A stretch of 64,000 nt of DNA, from assembly GCA_030562195.1 (NCBI GenBank), contig JAUJPP010000011.1:5456001-5520000 (forward strand), written 5' to 3'. The DNA is from Nipponacmea schrenckii. Taxonomy: Eukaryota > Mollusca > Gastropoda > Lottiidae. The notes under the pieces are model-generated. The model worked only from the letters and a program-made list of their open reading frames with translations, made no database searches and had not been told where the DNA came from. Each line of letters begins with the position of its first letter. Position 1 is the first letter of the stretch. Shown piece after piece: positions 22,505 through 34,311 of the stretch. Both the position numbers and the translations under genes were made by a program.

Positions 22505-24746
22505 CGGAGTTAGAGCCGAAAAGAAGTGATTTAATGTTTCTTAGTTGCATCTGAATATAAGGAGCAGAGTAGTAGATAGTGTTCGGAATCCTCATATGGG
22601 TGACCACATCTGCATACTGGACTGTCCAAGATATGACGTTGGTAACGGTGTCCGTTTAGGTCACTGCAGGCTAGGCGAAGGCGGTAATGTATTATTTGGT
22701 ATTTTCTTACGCCGAAATAAAATGGTGTTGGTACAGAGATGTCGTGTTGTTTCAGTATGTGTTTAAATGATCTTATAGTTTTAGATTGGTTCAAATTATT
22801 GCTAATGCTGTTCCATAATTTAATAGATGAAGGGATGAATGAATTTGCATATGTGGTGGTTCTTGTATAGTATAAAGGAATATTTTCATTTGTTCTGAGA
22901 GAGTAAGGATTCGTGCTACAAGGAAGAAGGTCAGAGAGGTAAGAAGGAGTCAGATTATTTTTGATTTTGTATATCATTATCAGTTTGTGTCGCCTTCTCT
23001 TCTCCTGCTGTGGAATAAATCCAGTTTCTTGGTACAATAAACTATGACTTGTGCCTCTCACAGCTCCACATACTGTCCTGAGTACGTCTAATTGTAATTG
23101 GTCTAAACGATCGGTTAGTTCTGCGCTGCACCCATCCCAGATTATGTCAAAATAGTCAAAGTGAGGTAAAATAAACGACGAGTATATAGTTTGGAGAGAT
23201 TTTCAATTGAGACGATATTTCAGAGAGCGTAAGCAGTTGACAAGTCTTCCAGTTTTGCTTAAGATACTGTCTATATGATAATTCCACTTACAGTTTCGTT
23301 GAAAAGTCAGGCCTAAGTGTTTGTGGGAGTCCACTTCCTTAATTGGTACATCGTCCAGTGTCAGTGTAGGTAAAATTGAGCTATTTGTAGTAGTCAGTGC
23401 GAGTGTTTCAGTTTTCAGTGGATTAAAAGAGGCTAGCCATGTCTTTGACCAGGTATTGATTGTTTCCAAGTCACGGTTTAACAGTGATGCGCATGCAGAT
23501 GGGTCGTCGATCTTAAGGTAGAGGCTGGTATCGTCAGCAAAGAGACGAATGTTTGACTTGATGTCCTTAATAATTTCGTTTATGTAAATGAGGAAGAGGA
23601 GTGGTTCAAGGACAGATCCCTGTGGTACTCCTGCGGGGACCGTGCGCGGCTCAGAGAAGGAATCATTTACTGATACACGTTTGTTTCTGTTGTATAGGTA
23701 ATTCTTGAACCAGTCGAGGAGACCCCCTCTGATCCCCACGGCCTCCAGCTTTCCACAGAGTCCAGCGTGCCACACTCTGTCGAAAGCTTTAGAGATATCA
23801 CAGAAAACTGCCCTTGTGTAGGTACCCTGATCGATGGCTTGACAGAAAAGGTGCGAGAGATCGATTAGTTGGTAAATTGCAGATTCTCCGTGTAAAAAAC
23901 CGCTTTGAAGGTTAGAAATTATCGAATTCTCTCTTAGGAAATTAAAGACATGCTTATATATACATTTTTCAAAAATTTTAGAAATTAGGCTTAATAATGA
24001 GACCGGTCTATAGTTACTACATAATGATGGATCGGATTTTTTGTAAATGGCAGTGACATTCGCGCTTTTCCAGATTTTGCTGTACTTTAAGATAGATTGA
24101 ACAGTTTACATAGTGGTTTTGACAGCTCGACTGCTGTGGGTTTTAGAAGTATGCCATTGATATTGTCATGGCCACAAGATTTCGAAGTATCAATACTCAA
24201 AATGACGTCTTTAACTTCCTCAGGTTGTAGTTCAATATGTGTGAGTGAATTTGCTATCTTGACTAAGCTTGGAAGTTGTGCGTTTGCAGTGTCTAGTTGT
24301 GCTTGTGAAATAAAATAGTCGTTCAAGCTATTGGCTTTGTCCTCTGGAGTAAATGGTGTGACACCATTGTTGACGAGAGGAGGAATTTCGTTATGTTGAT
24401 TTTTGCCCTTTACATATGAGTTGACAAGATTCCACCAGTCCTTTTTGCCAAAATTATCGGAGTTAATTTTGTTATCTATCTTTTCATAACATTCTCTTTT
24501 AGTTTTCCGAATAAGGTCGAGATATTTGTTTCTCAAGATTTTATAAGTTTGCCAATGATTTTCATGATTTGATTTCGATACCTTTCGATAGAGTCTTAAC
24601 TTTTTCCTGAGCATGTTTCTGATAGTATTATTCATCCATAGTTTATCATTTGGTCTTACTGTAACTAATTTATTTGGAATATTTCTTTTTGCAATATTTG
24701 TCAACTCATATGTAAAGGCAATTAATTGTCGAAGGAAGGAAGACAT
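22505..24746 (-). mobile_element. 5'-truncated non-LTR retrotransposon (LINE), minus strand
   Basis: Reading from 24746 down, a pre-RT region (WMNNTIRNML, KKDWWNLVNS) is followed by FTPEDKANSLNDYF and an SCGHDNI block. The reverse transcriptase follows: FCDISKAFDRVWHAGL near 23790, VPQGSVLEPLLFLIYINEI, the catalytic FADDTSLY near 23530, and KHLGLTF. The C-terminal region ends in a CRCGHPYEDSEHYLLLC zinc-type motif near 22580. Frameshifts near 24088, 23205 and 23060 break it. No endonuclease domain is present, as expected for 5' truncation. The clade (Jockey, RTE or CR1 relatives) cannot be fixed by eye. It lies antisense to the neighbouring candidate host exons. Confidence 0.85.
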
Positions 24747-24749
24747 GTT

Positions 24750-25735
24750 TGTTATGACATCATAGCGAGTTCAGACATTTTCATGTTAATGTAAACTTGT
24801 ATTTTTCTGTTATTACAAGTTAATGACTGTTCACATCATTAATCAATAACCTGGCATTTTGTAGAATTACTATTCATTTAGACCCTGTAGGGAAAAGACG
24901 GGTATAAATGTCATGGGGGGGGGGGGGTATTCATAACACAAGAAAGTGGTAATCTTGATTCATTGTTGTAACAAGGATCTTTAGGTGGTTATGTACATTA
25001 GCCTTAGAACGGTAAAGGAGTAAGCCCGATACAACCAATGTTAGCTGCTTGTTAGCTGCTTCAAGAGTCGTTATGATAGTGATTTAAGCCAGTTGAATAT
25101 GACCTGTATAAATAATATATCATACATATGATTCATATAAGCCTATTGAAAGGCTAAAAAAGACATCAATACCAACATTGGGATATTTTAACCAATCAAA
25201 ATCTGTTTGTCAGGTTTCCGTGATATTCCGTATCGCCGATCAATCCTAGACTAGTCAATGACGCTTGTTTTTTTTGTATTATATACAGTTATCATTTTCT
25301 TTTTACCCATGAACATTACTCATTTAAAAAAAATATATAAATAATGCGGTGATAGAAGCTCATATGTTTAGGAGTCTTGACAACGAGACTTTGATCTCTA
25401 GTACTCAAACTATTTTATAAGGCGAATTTATTCTGGCTAACCCTTTTCGAACCACCACATTTAGGGCTGCAAAGGTTTCTCTGTTTACCGGTTACGGCCT
25501 ATAAACGGTTATGATTTATTTTTCTATCCCCATTGTGAAAAAAGGTTTGCCGAATAGAAAAATGTCATAATATATTTCATGCATTGCAATAAGTGAATAA
25601 ATAATATAACAACCTATATCACGGTCAACAAACAATAACATAGTCCAGATCATCAAAATTACTAGAATTTAGTGAACAAAAGTCAAGTCTTACACCATAT
25701 GCTATTGCAAATTTTGTATTATTGGTTTTTTTTTT
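24750..25735. other. Non-coding stretch
   Basis: No coding frame. A G-tract occurs at 24915-24927, and a pyrimidine tract before 25738 serves the next exon. Confidence 0.5.
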
Positions 25736-25738
25736 CAG

Positions 25739-26230
25739 TACTCCTTATCAGGAAAAGTCATAAATGTGGCAAAACCTGTCGAAGTAATGATATTTGGCAC
25801 AAGAAAATTCTGCCAAAATGTCGTCATAACAGATGGCATACATAAATTAAACTTATCAATGTATGGCAATTTAATTAACAAAGTTGAAGTAGGCAAAAGT
25901 TATTCTTTTAATAATGTAGGACTACGTAAAATAAATGGCATAAATAAACTAACTGCCAGAAAACAAACTTTAATAGAGGAAATTAATTATGTTCTTGAGG
26001 GCAATAGATATGATGTAGGGAAAAATGATATCGACACTGATACTATGTCAATAGATGTAAATGGAGTTAAATGTGAATTAAAAGTTAAATGCCCATGCTG
26101 TTCTAATGATATTAAGTATGCATCTGTTAAACATGTTGCAACAGTTAGATGTGCTAAATGCAACATGCTCACCAAAACTGCCAAACTTGTTGCAATGATG
26201 ACAACAAGGGTAACATATCATCTATTTTGA
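25739..26230 (+). CDS. OB-fold plus zinc-ribbon exon (RPA-like)
   Basis: The exon starts after a T-tract acceptor (TTTTTTTTTCAG) and is open from 25739 to a stop at 26228. It begins YSLSGKVINVAKPVEVM and continues with VITDGIHKLNLSMYGNLIN, the beta-strand pattern of an OB fold as in RPA large subunits. About 110 residues later come CPCC and CAKC, a four-cysteine zinc ribbon like that of the RPA C-terminal domain. RPA-type proteins bind single-stranded DNA; similar copies occur in animal Helitrons and in multi-copy mollusc genes. A possible donor (gtaaca) at about 26209 precedes the stop. Whether this is a host gene or a transposon gene is undecided. Confidence 0.5.
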   Translation, partial: YSLSGKVINVAKPVEVMIFGTRKFCQNVVITDGIHKLNLSMYGNLINKVEVGKSYSFNNVGLRKINGINKLTARKQTLIEEINYVLEGNRYDVGKNDIDTDTMSIDVNGVKCELKVKCPCCSNDIKYASVKHVATVRCAKCNMLTKTAKLVAMMTTRVTYHLF

Positions 26231-27041
26231 TCTGCTGTCGATTTACATGTAGATCTACTTATTTTAACAAACCAATGATACTTGTCACATCTAAATAAAT
26301 CTATAATAAGATAAAACGAATTCGCCGTTAGATTAGGTAGTCTGGGTGATAGAGACTAGTGTTTTTTTTTTCTGTTTCCGCTTTCGATGGTCTTTTTACG
26401 CGCTTTTTTCGGAGCCAAAGAAATCCTTATTCCTTACTAATTCCTGATAGAATATTTTTAAATCGTTTGGCCTAATACTAAGGGCAGTAAGAGCTATAGA
26501 TATTTCTATATTTAAAGAAGACATGGAAGAAACAACATCTGGTGGTTTCAAATGAGTCTTGTTTTTAGGCTAGGCTAAGCCGCTAAGCATTCATTATTGG
26601 CTTAAATAAATCTAGTTACTTTTTGATCCGTGTGTCTCTATTCTACGAGTTTCGAGAAAGAAATACAAAAATTTCTCTTTGTGGACACAATAATACTGAG
26701 GATGTTAATGTTGTTCTAGAGAACAGAGATATCAGGAGAACCTTGCTGTCTTGAATGACATGTATGAGAAAGGTTTGAGAAAGGTATGAGTTCTAAGTCA
26801 TCAGATGGATCAACATAAAGAGGCCAGTAGATGGACTCAGTTACCATTTGTGACACTTTATAGGTTCTGATGTAGTCCCTTTAATCTAGCTACAATATAT
26901 TTGATATTGTATTTTTGTTTTTAACTGAAAAAGTGATGAGAGTGTCCTTGATTATTAAACTAGATTAATGCTGACTGGGCATGCAGGTTTGAAGTGGACA
27001 GCTTGCATTAAAGCTGTGCCAGCCAATAGCCTGCATGTTGG
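26231..27041. other. Non-coding stretch
   Basis: No recognised coding or repeat structure apart from AT-rich sequence. Confidence 0.5.
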
Positions 27042-29199
27042 GCATCCAGGGTCCAGGTCGTGGTATAAGAGAGCTTGTCAAGCCTGGACCGGGAGCCAGA
27101 ACAGAGGAGGATTCGCCGCCACCAATCACCTATATCTCTCTTTCACCACCTTCAACAAGATCTATACCTAATAAATAATTAGAAAACACAACGTGAAGTC
27201 ATTTCAACATCTAGAAGTGCTACACATTGAAGGTCGTACTGGTTAGTTCATTTTAAAGGAAAGTGTCTGAAATCTCACTTGATCAGAGAGTTTTTTCACT
27301 ATAATTTCTACATAACAAAATCTGGAATAATTGAAATATGATAGTTAAATCGGGTAAAGGGGAATATCACCTTAAACTATTTTTGTACAGAAGCCAGCTC
27401 ATTTCCACCTATCTAAAGCACTGATCAATATTTTACTTAGACAAACGGTTCATTCACCATGTTATTTCTACCATTTTGAAAATGATGTCATGTCTCTGAC
27501 TTTGAACTTGACTTCCCAGGTATTCTTACTTAGAAACAATTGATTATTGTGTTAGAAGATAGTTTTAGGTGACAGTTTTGTAACCTGATCCGTTCACTAT
27601 TAGTAACTACTAATATATTTGGCACGGATCAGTTACTGATGTACTCTCCACCGGTCAGCCTAATTTGGACATGAGAGGTGAGTGGTGTTGGCCAGATAGA
27701 GAGATATAAGTATAGTACTGGTCAGAGTTAGGGAGATTGGAGTTAACTGCTGTTCTGACCAGACATGCCAACATGTAGCAGTGGGTTGATATGATTCTGT
27801 TTTACTAGTACTAGAAGTGGTTCTTAATATTTTAAATATATCTATAGATGTCAATGCACCTGTGTTGTATTTTCCTGAACCTTCAGAGACCACATCTGTC
27901 TATCAATACCAACAAGAAACGTTACAAATGTTACAATACACAGAAACGTTACATTGGAGCCGTTTGAGACAAGGATTTGTTTTTGTTTCTTTTTTTGTCT
28001 TGCGACAAAAGGAACCTAGGTCGTCACCTACGCAACGTGAGCGTTCCAGTCTCATCCGTTATGAATAAAGTTCCAGTGTTCCAGTATGTTCAAGACGTTC
28101 CATTTTTCCAGCTTTCCAGCAGTTCCAGACCTTTATAGTTGCCATTCAGTTGCCTGTCCACTGGTTACCATCCGTTATTTGTGTTCCAGCCGCTCATCCA
28201 TTGGTTTTCATGTGCTAGTATTATTTTGGAACTAACTAAACAGTGCCTAGGTGTATTTGAACTTTTTGGACATACTATTTATAATTTTGTGTTGTTTTTT
28301 TCTTTTTTCAACGTCTAGGTCAATGCATTCAAGGAAACAAAATTATTTTTATTTGGGTATGTTAGTAATTGATATATTCATTTTCGAAGGTATAAATAAC
28401 CCAGATTTATAATTTATATTCAGTAGGTTTGTAATACTCACAAGTTGAATGACTAAATGTTGTCTTGCTTGTTGAGATTCAAACATGAATCGTCAAATAA
28501 TGATCAATTACAGTTGTTTTTTTTATTATTTACTTCTACTTTTACCTGCAAGAAATATTTAATTTTCTTTTGGCATCAAAAAAAATTTGATAGGGCTAAA
28601 TGAAGGAATACATTTTAGTAAAATAATTTTCCCCATCTGTCAACCCATACCAACAAGAAACGTTACAAATGTTACAATGCACAGAAACGTCACAGTTTTC
28701 TTTAGGCCTATGCAAGCAGCAGATATTTACTCATTCTATCACGAATTTTCTAGTTTTTATCTGAGCTTGCAACATCAGTCATATTCTTAATATCTGAAAT
28801 TGGTGCAAAATATGCAGAAAATACAGAATATATTAAGTTCCTCACAGTTTGAAGCAGAACAAGAAGAAAATTATGAAGTGAATGATGCTGTTGACAATAT
28901 TAAACGAAAAGTGCATCTCTTTCTTAAAAGTTCCAAAACAGAAAAACCTACACCTGTCAGTGTTTCCAGTCAACCATTTCAACCTTGGTTAGTTCTGTGT
29001 GCACTCTGTTACATGCCATCTCCACGGATGAATTCCACGACACAAGTTCTGCCCCTAAGGTGACAAAGATTGGGACTGGTGCTTCTACAACAATGCAATG
29101 CAATAACGTTCCAGGAGCCCACCAAGAAGAAATGAAGACGTGGATAAATGACGCTGTGGCAGAGGCAGTTTTACCAATCTACAGACGCCTGTCAGTCAG
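27042..29199 (+). repeat. 2.1-kb direct repeat, copy 1
   Basis: Near-identical to 31359-33481, starting at GCATCCAGGGTCCAG and ending at CGCCTGTCAGTCAG. Copy 1 has about 25 extra bases after the first 16 positions (a TCGTGGTATAAGAG segment) and a few short indels. It carries the nested palindrome at 27586-27631, a TATA-like box (GAGATATAAGTATAG near 27700) and the transposase-tail pieces at 28800-29199. The break at 29199 falls inside the transposase text that continues in copy 2, so copy 1 is truncated. Confidence 0.9.
28800..29199 (+). pseudogene. Mutator-like transposase tail, copy 1 (truncated)
   Basis: Two overlapping frames give an acidic linker (EAEQEENYEVNDAVDNI), then CNNVPGAHQEEMKTWINDAV and AVLPIYRRLS. 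The last motif opens the C-terminal part of animal Mutator-like transposases as I remember them. A frameshift at about 28990 separates the parts. The copy stops where copy 2 continues with the RGKTQN block. Confidence 0.5.
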
Positions 29200-29224
29200 G
29201 TGATGAAAGGGGGTTTACATGGCC

Positions 29225-29600
29225 TAAAAAAATTTTATTACCCTTTCTTAATCCCATAGGATTAAATTATAATCTTTTGACCCGCCCCCCTGCTGTGTTT
29301 TATATCGCGTATAACAGTTTTATTAATCATTTAATCCCTTAGGGATTAATATTGTCAATATGTCACCATCAGTCGACTCGACTCCCTTCTTACACGACAA
29401 ATTTTTTTTTTAACCCCCTCTTAATCCCATTGGATGAAATTATGATCTTTTGACCCGCCCCTCTACGGTGTTTCATATCGCGTATAACAGTTTTATTAAT
29501 CATTCAATCCCTTAAGGATTTAAATTGTCAATATGTTAACATCAGCTTTTTTAACCTCTCTTAATCTCGTTGCATTATGATCTTTAGACCTAACCCCAGA
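29225..29600 (+). repeat. Degenerate tandem repeat, unit about 180 bp
   Basis: Two units share CTTAATCCCAT, ATTATGATCTTTTGACCCGCC (one-base variants), TATCGCGTATAACAGTTTTA and CAATATGT. A third partial unit has CTTAATCTCGTTGCATTATG. Units 1 and 2 are about 80-85 percent alike by eye. Confidence 0.65.
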
Positions 29601-31050
29601 CTCGAGTTGAGAGTTTTCGCGAATATCTGGATGTTTCTTGAATGTTCATCCAATAATTCATATTTGAAAAAAAAACACTTCATTCAAAATAAAAAAACAA
29701 CCAAAAACTGTGTCTTAGTCAACATCATGATTAATACATCAGAACAGTAAAGTTTGTTACAAGGAACAGTTACCAAGCTAATCTGCAACTCTTACATGAT
29801 TGAACGTGACATATAGATAACAAACACTTTTTTAAATATGTTTTCAAATATTTATTCATTTAATTCATACTACAAAGTTAAACAATACAATTAACAAGTT
29901 AATATTTGTGTTATAAATTGTAACAGTAAATGTCTTTTTTTTTTCAATTTAAAAGAACAACATACTCTGCTGTTGTATTTTCTATCGTCTGATGCTGATT
30001 ACTATGGTAAGATAGTTCAGACTGATCAGAACTAATGAAAATAGGACAATGCCTGCATTGGTACACAGTGTCGGTTGTTGACGTAATTTTGTTCTCTCTG
30101 GTATTTTGTGTTAACAACCAATCTAGGTATGCCCATGCAGGACTGTAATGGCCGGAGCCATAAACTCTAGACCCTCATTTGATTACTATTGTGCGCGAAG
30201 TTTGCATTTTAGACACACCACGCTTCGTGGATGAAAAGCTCATCAAACTCAACATTATTATTGTGTCAGACGTTCTCATACCATCAAACAGTAGTGTTTG
30301 AATGGAACTCATTGATTTGCATTCATTTTAGCATGTTTAACGATTTATATTTATTGTAATTTCATATTTATTGTTTGCAATAGTCAACTTTCTCGTTAAA
30401 AGCCATCTTGCCGATTTCCGGATGTTACGTTATGTTTCTTCGCGCGTGCCTACTTGACTTCCTTTCAAAGACTTCAATTTTCACTCTCGTCAGTCCGTAC
30501 CTTTTCGTTGGCCAGTAAAGACGTCTTACGCATTCTCTTGCAATTATGGTGAGAGAAACTGCCGAAACGTTAGCCACTTTGCCCATGCCTCTGATAAATT
30601 AAATATATAGCCCCATCCTGTCCCACCTTGCCTCTCAATTCACTCACCGTTAAACCTTGCCGATCTTCCGCCATTTCTCTTAGAAATGTCAGTTTGACAT
30701 AGGCCTAGAATTGGTTTGTTACAATCGCAACACACTAACGTCCATGAAAACTTAGCATTACTTTTGGAATTAATATAGGCTAGTAAAGTTAAATCGCACC
30801 TTCTTGATTACGTTCATTTAGACATAAATAGTAAGTCCACTTGAACGCTAGTGATAGTGTAAGATTTAAGATCTTTGCCTTGATTCTTTAATGTTGTGAT
30901 TGTCAGAACATGAGAAAATTCACTCTTTCGTGTTTATGTTTATTGTTTATCTAGACGCAACCTATTAGGTCCATTTAGACAGTAATAGTACAATTGAAAG
31001 TGTTTTGAATAGTCCTGACAAATCATTAAAATAGCAACATTTCCATATCT

Positions 31051-31146
31051 CGTCGTAATAACGACATCGTTGTAATTGAAACACTTTCATACCCCGTCGT
31101 AATAACGACGTTGTTGTAATTGTAACAACCCTTCGTAATAGTAACA
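31051..31146. repeat. Short palindromic tandem repeat, period about 44
   Basis: CGTCGTAATAACGAC followed by GTTGTAATTG occurs at 31051 and 31095, with a decayed third at 31132. Each unit can fold on itself (CGTCGT pairs with ACGACG). Confidence 0.55.
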
Positions 31147-31358
31147 AATCTTGAGTATTCCTTGACCACTTGATTAAGATTAAATTAATAAGCCTTACAG
31201 AATTTGCCCCGGACATAATTTATTGTATCATTGATATTTATTGAAGTATTTTATTATTGTTAATAAATTCATTTGTTATATTGAATAAATTGGTTATCTT
31301 TTATCAAAGTGCTAGGCTAGACACGAACTCCACAGTAACGATAGAGTCACGCGTTACA

Positions 31359-33481
31359 GCATCCAGGGTCCAGCCTGGACCGGGAGCCAGAGCAGAAGAG
31401 GATTCGCCGCCACCAATCTACAATATCTCTCTCTCACCACCTTCAACAAGATCTATACCTAATAAATAATTAGAAAACACAACGTGAAGTCATTTCAACA
31501 TCTAGAAGTGCTACACATTGAAGGTCGTACTGGTTAGTTCATTTTAAAGGAAAGTGTCTGAAATCTCACTTGATCAGAGAGTTTTTTCACTATAATTTCT
31601 ACATAACAAAATCTGGAATAATTGAAATATGATAGTTAAATCGGGTAAAGGGGAATATCACCTTAAACTATTTGTGTACAGAAGACAGCTCATTTCCACC
31701 TATCTAAAGCACTGATAAATATTTTACTTAGACAAAGGAGGGTTCATTCACCATGTTATTTCTACCATTTGTGAAAATGATGTCATGACTTTGAACTTGA
31801 CTTCCCAGGTATTCTTACTTAGAAACAATTGATTATTGTGTTAGAAGATAGTTTTAGGTGACAGTTTTGTAACCTGATCCGTTCACTATTAGTAACTACT
31901 AATATATTTGGCACGGATCAGTTACTGATGTACTCTCCACCGGTCAGCCTAATTTGGACATGAGAGGAGTGGTGTTGGCCAGATAGAGAGATATAAGTAT
32001 AGTACTGGTCAGAGTTAGGGAGATTGGAGTTAACCATTGTTCTGACCAGACATGCCAACATGTAGCAGTGGGTTGATATGATTCTGTTTTACTAGTACTA
32101 GAAGTGGTTCTTAATATTTTAAATATATCTATAGATGTCAATGCACCTGTGTTGTATTTTCCTGAACCTTCAGAGACCACATCTGTCTATCAATACCAAC
32201 AAGAAACGTTACAAATGTTACAATACACAGAAACGTTACATTGGAGCCGTTTGAGACAAGGATTTGTTTTTGTTTCTTTTTTTGTCTTGCGACAAAAGGA
32301 ACCTAGGTCGTCACCTACGCAACGTGAGCGTTCCAGTCTCATCCGTTATGAATAAAGTTCCAGTGTTCCAGTATGTTCAAGACGTTCCATTTTTCCAGCT
32401 TTCCAGCAGTTCCAGACCTTTATAGTTGCCATTCAGTTGCCTGTCCACTGGTTACCATCCGTTATTTGTGTTCCAGCCGCTCATCCATTGGTTTTCATGT
32501 GCTAGTATTATTTTGGAACTAACTAAACAGTGCCTAGGTGTATTTGAACTTTTTGGACATACTATTTATAATTTTGTGTTGTTTCTTTTCTTTTTTCAAC
32601 GTCTAGGTCAATGCATTCAAGGAAACAAAATTATTTTTATTTGGGTATGTTAGTAATTGAAATATTCATTTTCGAAGGTATAAATAACCCAGATTTATAA
32701 TTTATATTCAGTAGGTTTGTAATACTCACAAGTTGAATGACTAAGTTTTGTCTTGCTTGTTGAGATTCAAACATGAATCGTCAAATAATGATCAATTACA
32801 GTTGTTTTTTGTTATTTACTTCTACTTTTACCTGCAAGAAATATTTAATTTTCTTTTGGCATCAAAAATTTGACAGGGCTAAATGAAGGAATACATTCTA
32901 GTAAAATAATTTTCCCCATCTGTCAACCCATACCAACAAGAAACGTTACAAATGTTACAATGCACAGAGACGTTAGTTTTCTTTAGACCTATGCAAGCAG
33001 CAGATATTTACTCATTCTATCACGAATTTTCTAGTTTTTATCTGAGCTTGCAACATCAGTCATATTCTTAATATCTGAAATTGGTGCAAAATATGCAGAA
33101 AATACAGAATATATTAAGTTCCTCACAGTTTGAAGCAGAACAAGAAGAAAATTATGAAGTGAATGATGCTGTTGACAATATTAAACGAAAAGTGCATCTC
33201 TTTCTTAAAAGTTCCAAAACAGAAAAACCTACACCTGTCAGTGTTTCCAGTCAACCATTTCAACCTTGGTTAGTTCTGTGTGCACTCTGTTACATGCCAT
33301 CTCCACGGATGAATTCCACGACACAAGTTCTGCCCCTAAGGTGACAAAGATTGGGACTGGTGCTTCTACAACAATGCAATGCAATAACGTTCCAGGAGCC
33401 CACCAAGAAGAAATGAAGACGTGGATAAATGACGCTGTGGCAGAGGCAGTTTTACCAATCTACAGACGCCTGTCAGTCAGG
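31359..33481 (+). repeat. 2.1-kb direct repeat, copy 2
   Basis: Second copy of 27042-29199 in the same orientation, about 4.3 kb apart. Differences are scattered single bases and small indels, pointing to a recent duplication or two young insertions. Copy 2 continues beyond the shared end into the rest of the transposase tail, so it is the longer parent-like copy. Confidence 0.9.
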
Positions 33482-33790
33482 GACCTAATGGAGCGCTACA
33501 GTCGGGGCAAGACCCAGAATCCCAATGAGGATCTTCACTCCATGATTCGGCGTCAATGCCCAAAAATTGTGTTCTTCAATAGGGGCGTGTTCTTGGGTTC
33601 GTTATTCGTTTTACCAGGATCGTCTCTCTGGCTGAAATTACTGGATGAAAGGAGGGACAAGAAGGACCAGCTCAAGTGAACCAAGGAAGCTCAGAGAAGG
33701 GGCAGGATGAGGGATGCTGAAATGAGACAGTTAAATAGGGACCTTTAAGAGCAAGGTGTTACATATGGAGCAGGAATACATCAGTATCAA
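33081..33790 (+). pseudogene. Mutator-like transposase C-terminal region, copy 2
   Basis: After the acidic linker and CNNVPGAHQEEMKTWINDAV, this copy runs on: LPIYRRLSVRDLMERYSRGK, TQNPNEDLHSMI and a RQCPK motif. The frame then wanders; DERRDKKDQ and, after a stop, RRGRMRDAEMRQLNRDL and QGVTYGAG appear. The order LPIY..LS / RGxTQNxNExLHxxI / CPK / basic helix / YxAG is that of Mutator-like transposase tails in molluscs and insects (from memory). The DDE core upstream is missing. A stop at 33677 and frame changes near 33560 make it a pseudogene. Confidence 0.55.
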
Positions 33791-34310
33791 TCGGACAGTT
33801 GGGGGGGGGGGGGCGACTCTGATGTTGAGTCGTGAATGACACTTGAGGGGGCGCGTTGGGGTCCCTAAGTGGTAAAATTTGATTTGAGTAGTTTGTTGGA
33901 CTAAAATATAACATGTTCAGGATTAATAAATGACAATCATGGTGTTCTATCTTGGTGAACATTTTTCTCAAATTCTGTGAACTCTTTTTCGAGTACTGAT
34001 AGACAAGCTGGATGGAAATCGAAAAATGATTGAAAAACCATGAAGAATCGAAATAAAAATATGGAAAAAATATTTAAAATAAGATCTTTCACCAAGAAGA
34101 TCCCTGCAAACATGCCCCGATGTTCATTATTCATAATGCAGTTTGAATTGGGTCAATATCTTGTATAGTTTTTTTTTATCGGTGTTTGTCCGACCCGTAG
34201 CGACCCCCATCAGCATAAGTTGAAAAATATTGTTTTCGTCACTATGAATATATTCAGGGCGATAACCTTTACGATTATGCTGATTTTTATTCACCTATGG
34301 TGTTTTTTTA
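33791..34310. other. Non-coding stretch
   Basis: A G-tract lies at 33801-33813. Otherwise AT-rich, with no coding signal. Confidence 0.5.
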
Positions 34311-34311
34311 A

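Larger units (their letters stand above)
29200..31358. other. Spacer between the two 2.1-kb copies with local tandem repeats
   Basis: It holds a degenerate tandem of about 180 bp (29225-29370, 29405-29545, partial 29550-29600) carrying TTTTGACCCGCCCC and TATCGCGTATAACAG. A palindromic unit CGTCGTAATAACGACG recurs at 31051-31146. No gene is seen. Confidence 0.6.

Noticed and set aside
23321..24318. Plus-strand frames across the LINE
   Set aside because: Antisense shadows of the reverse transcriptase on the minus strand.
27660..32355. Paired short frames (77-83 aa) on both strands in the duplicated segment
   Set aside because: They are identical because the DNA is duplicated. Composition and absence of motifs argue against real proteins.
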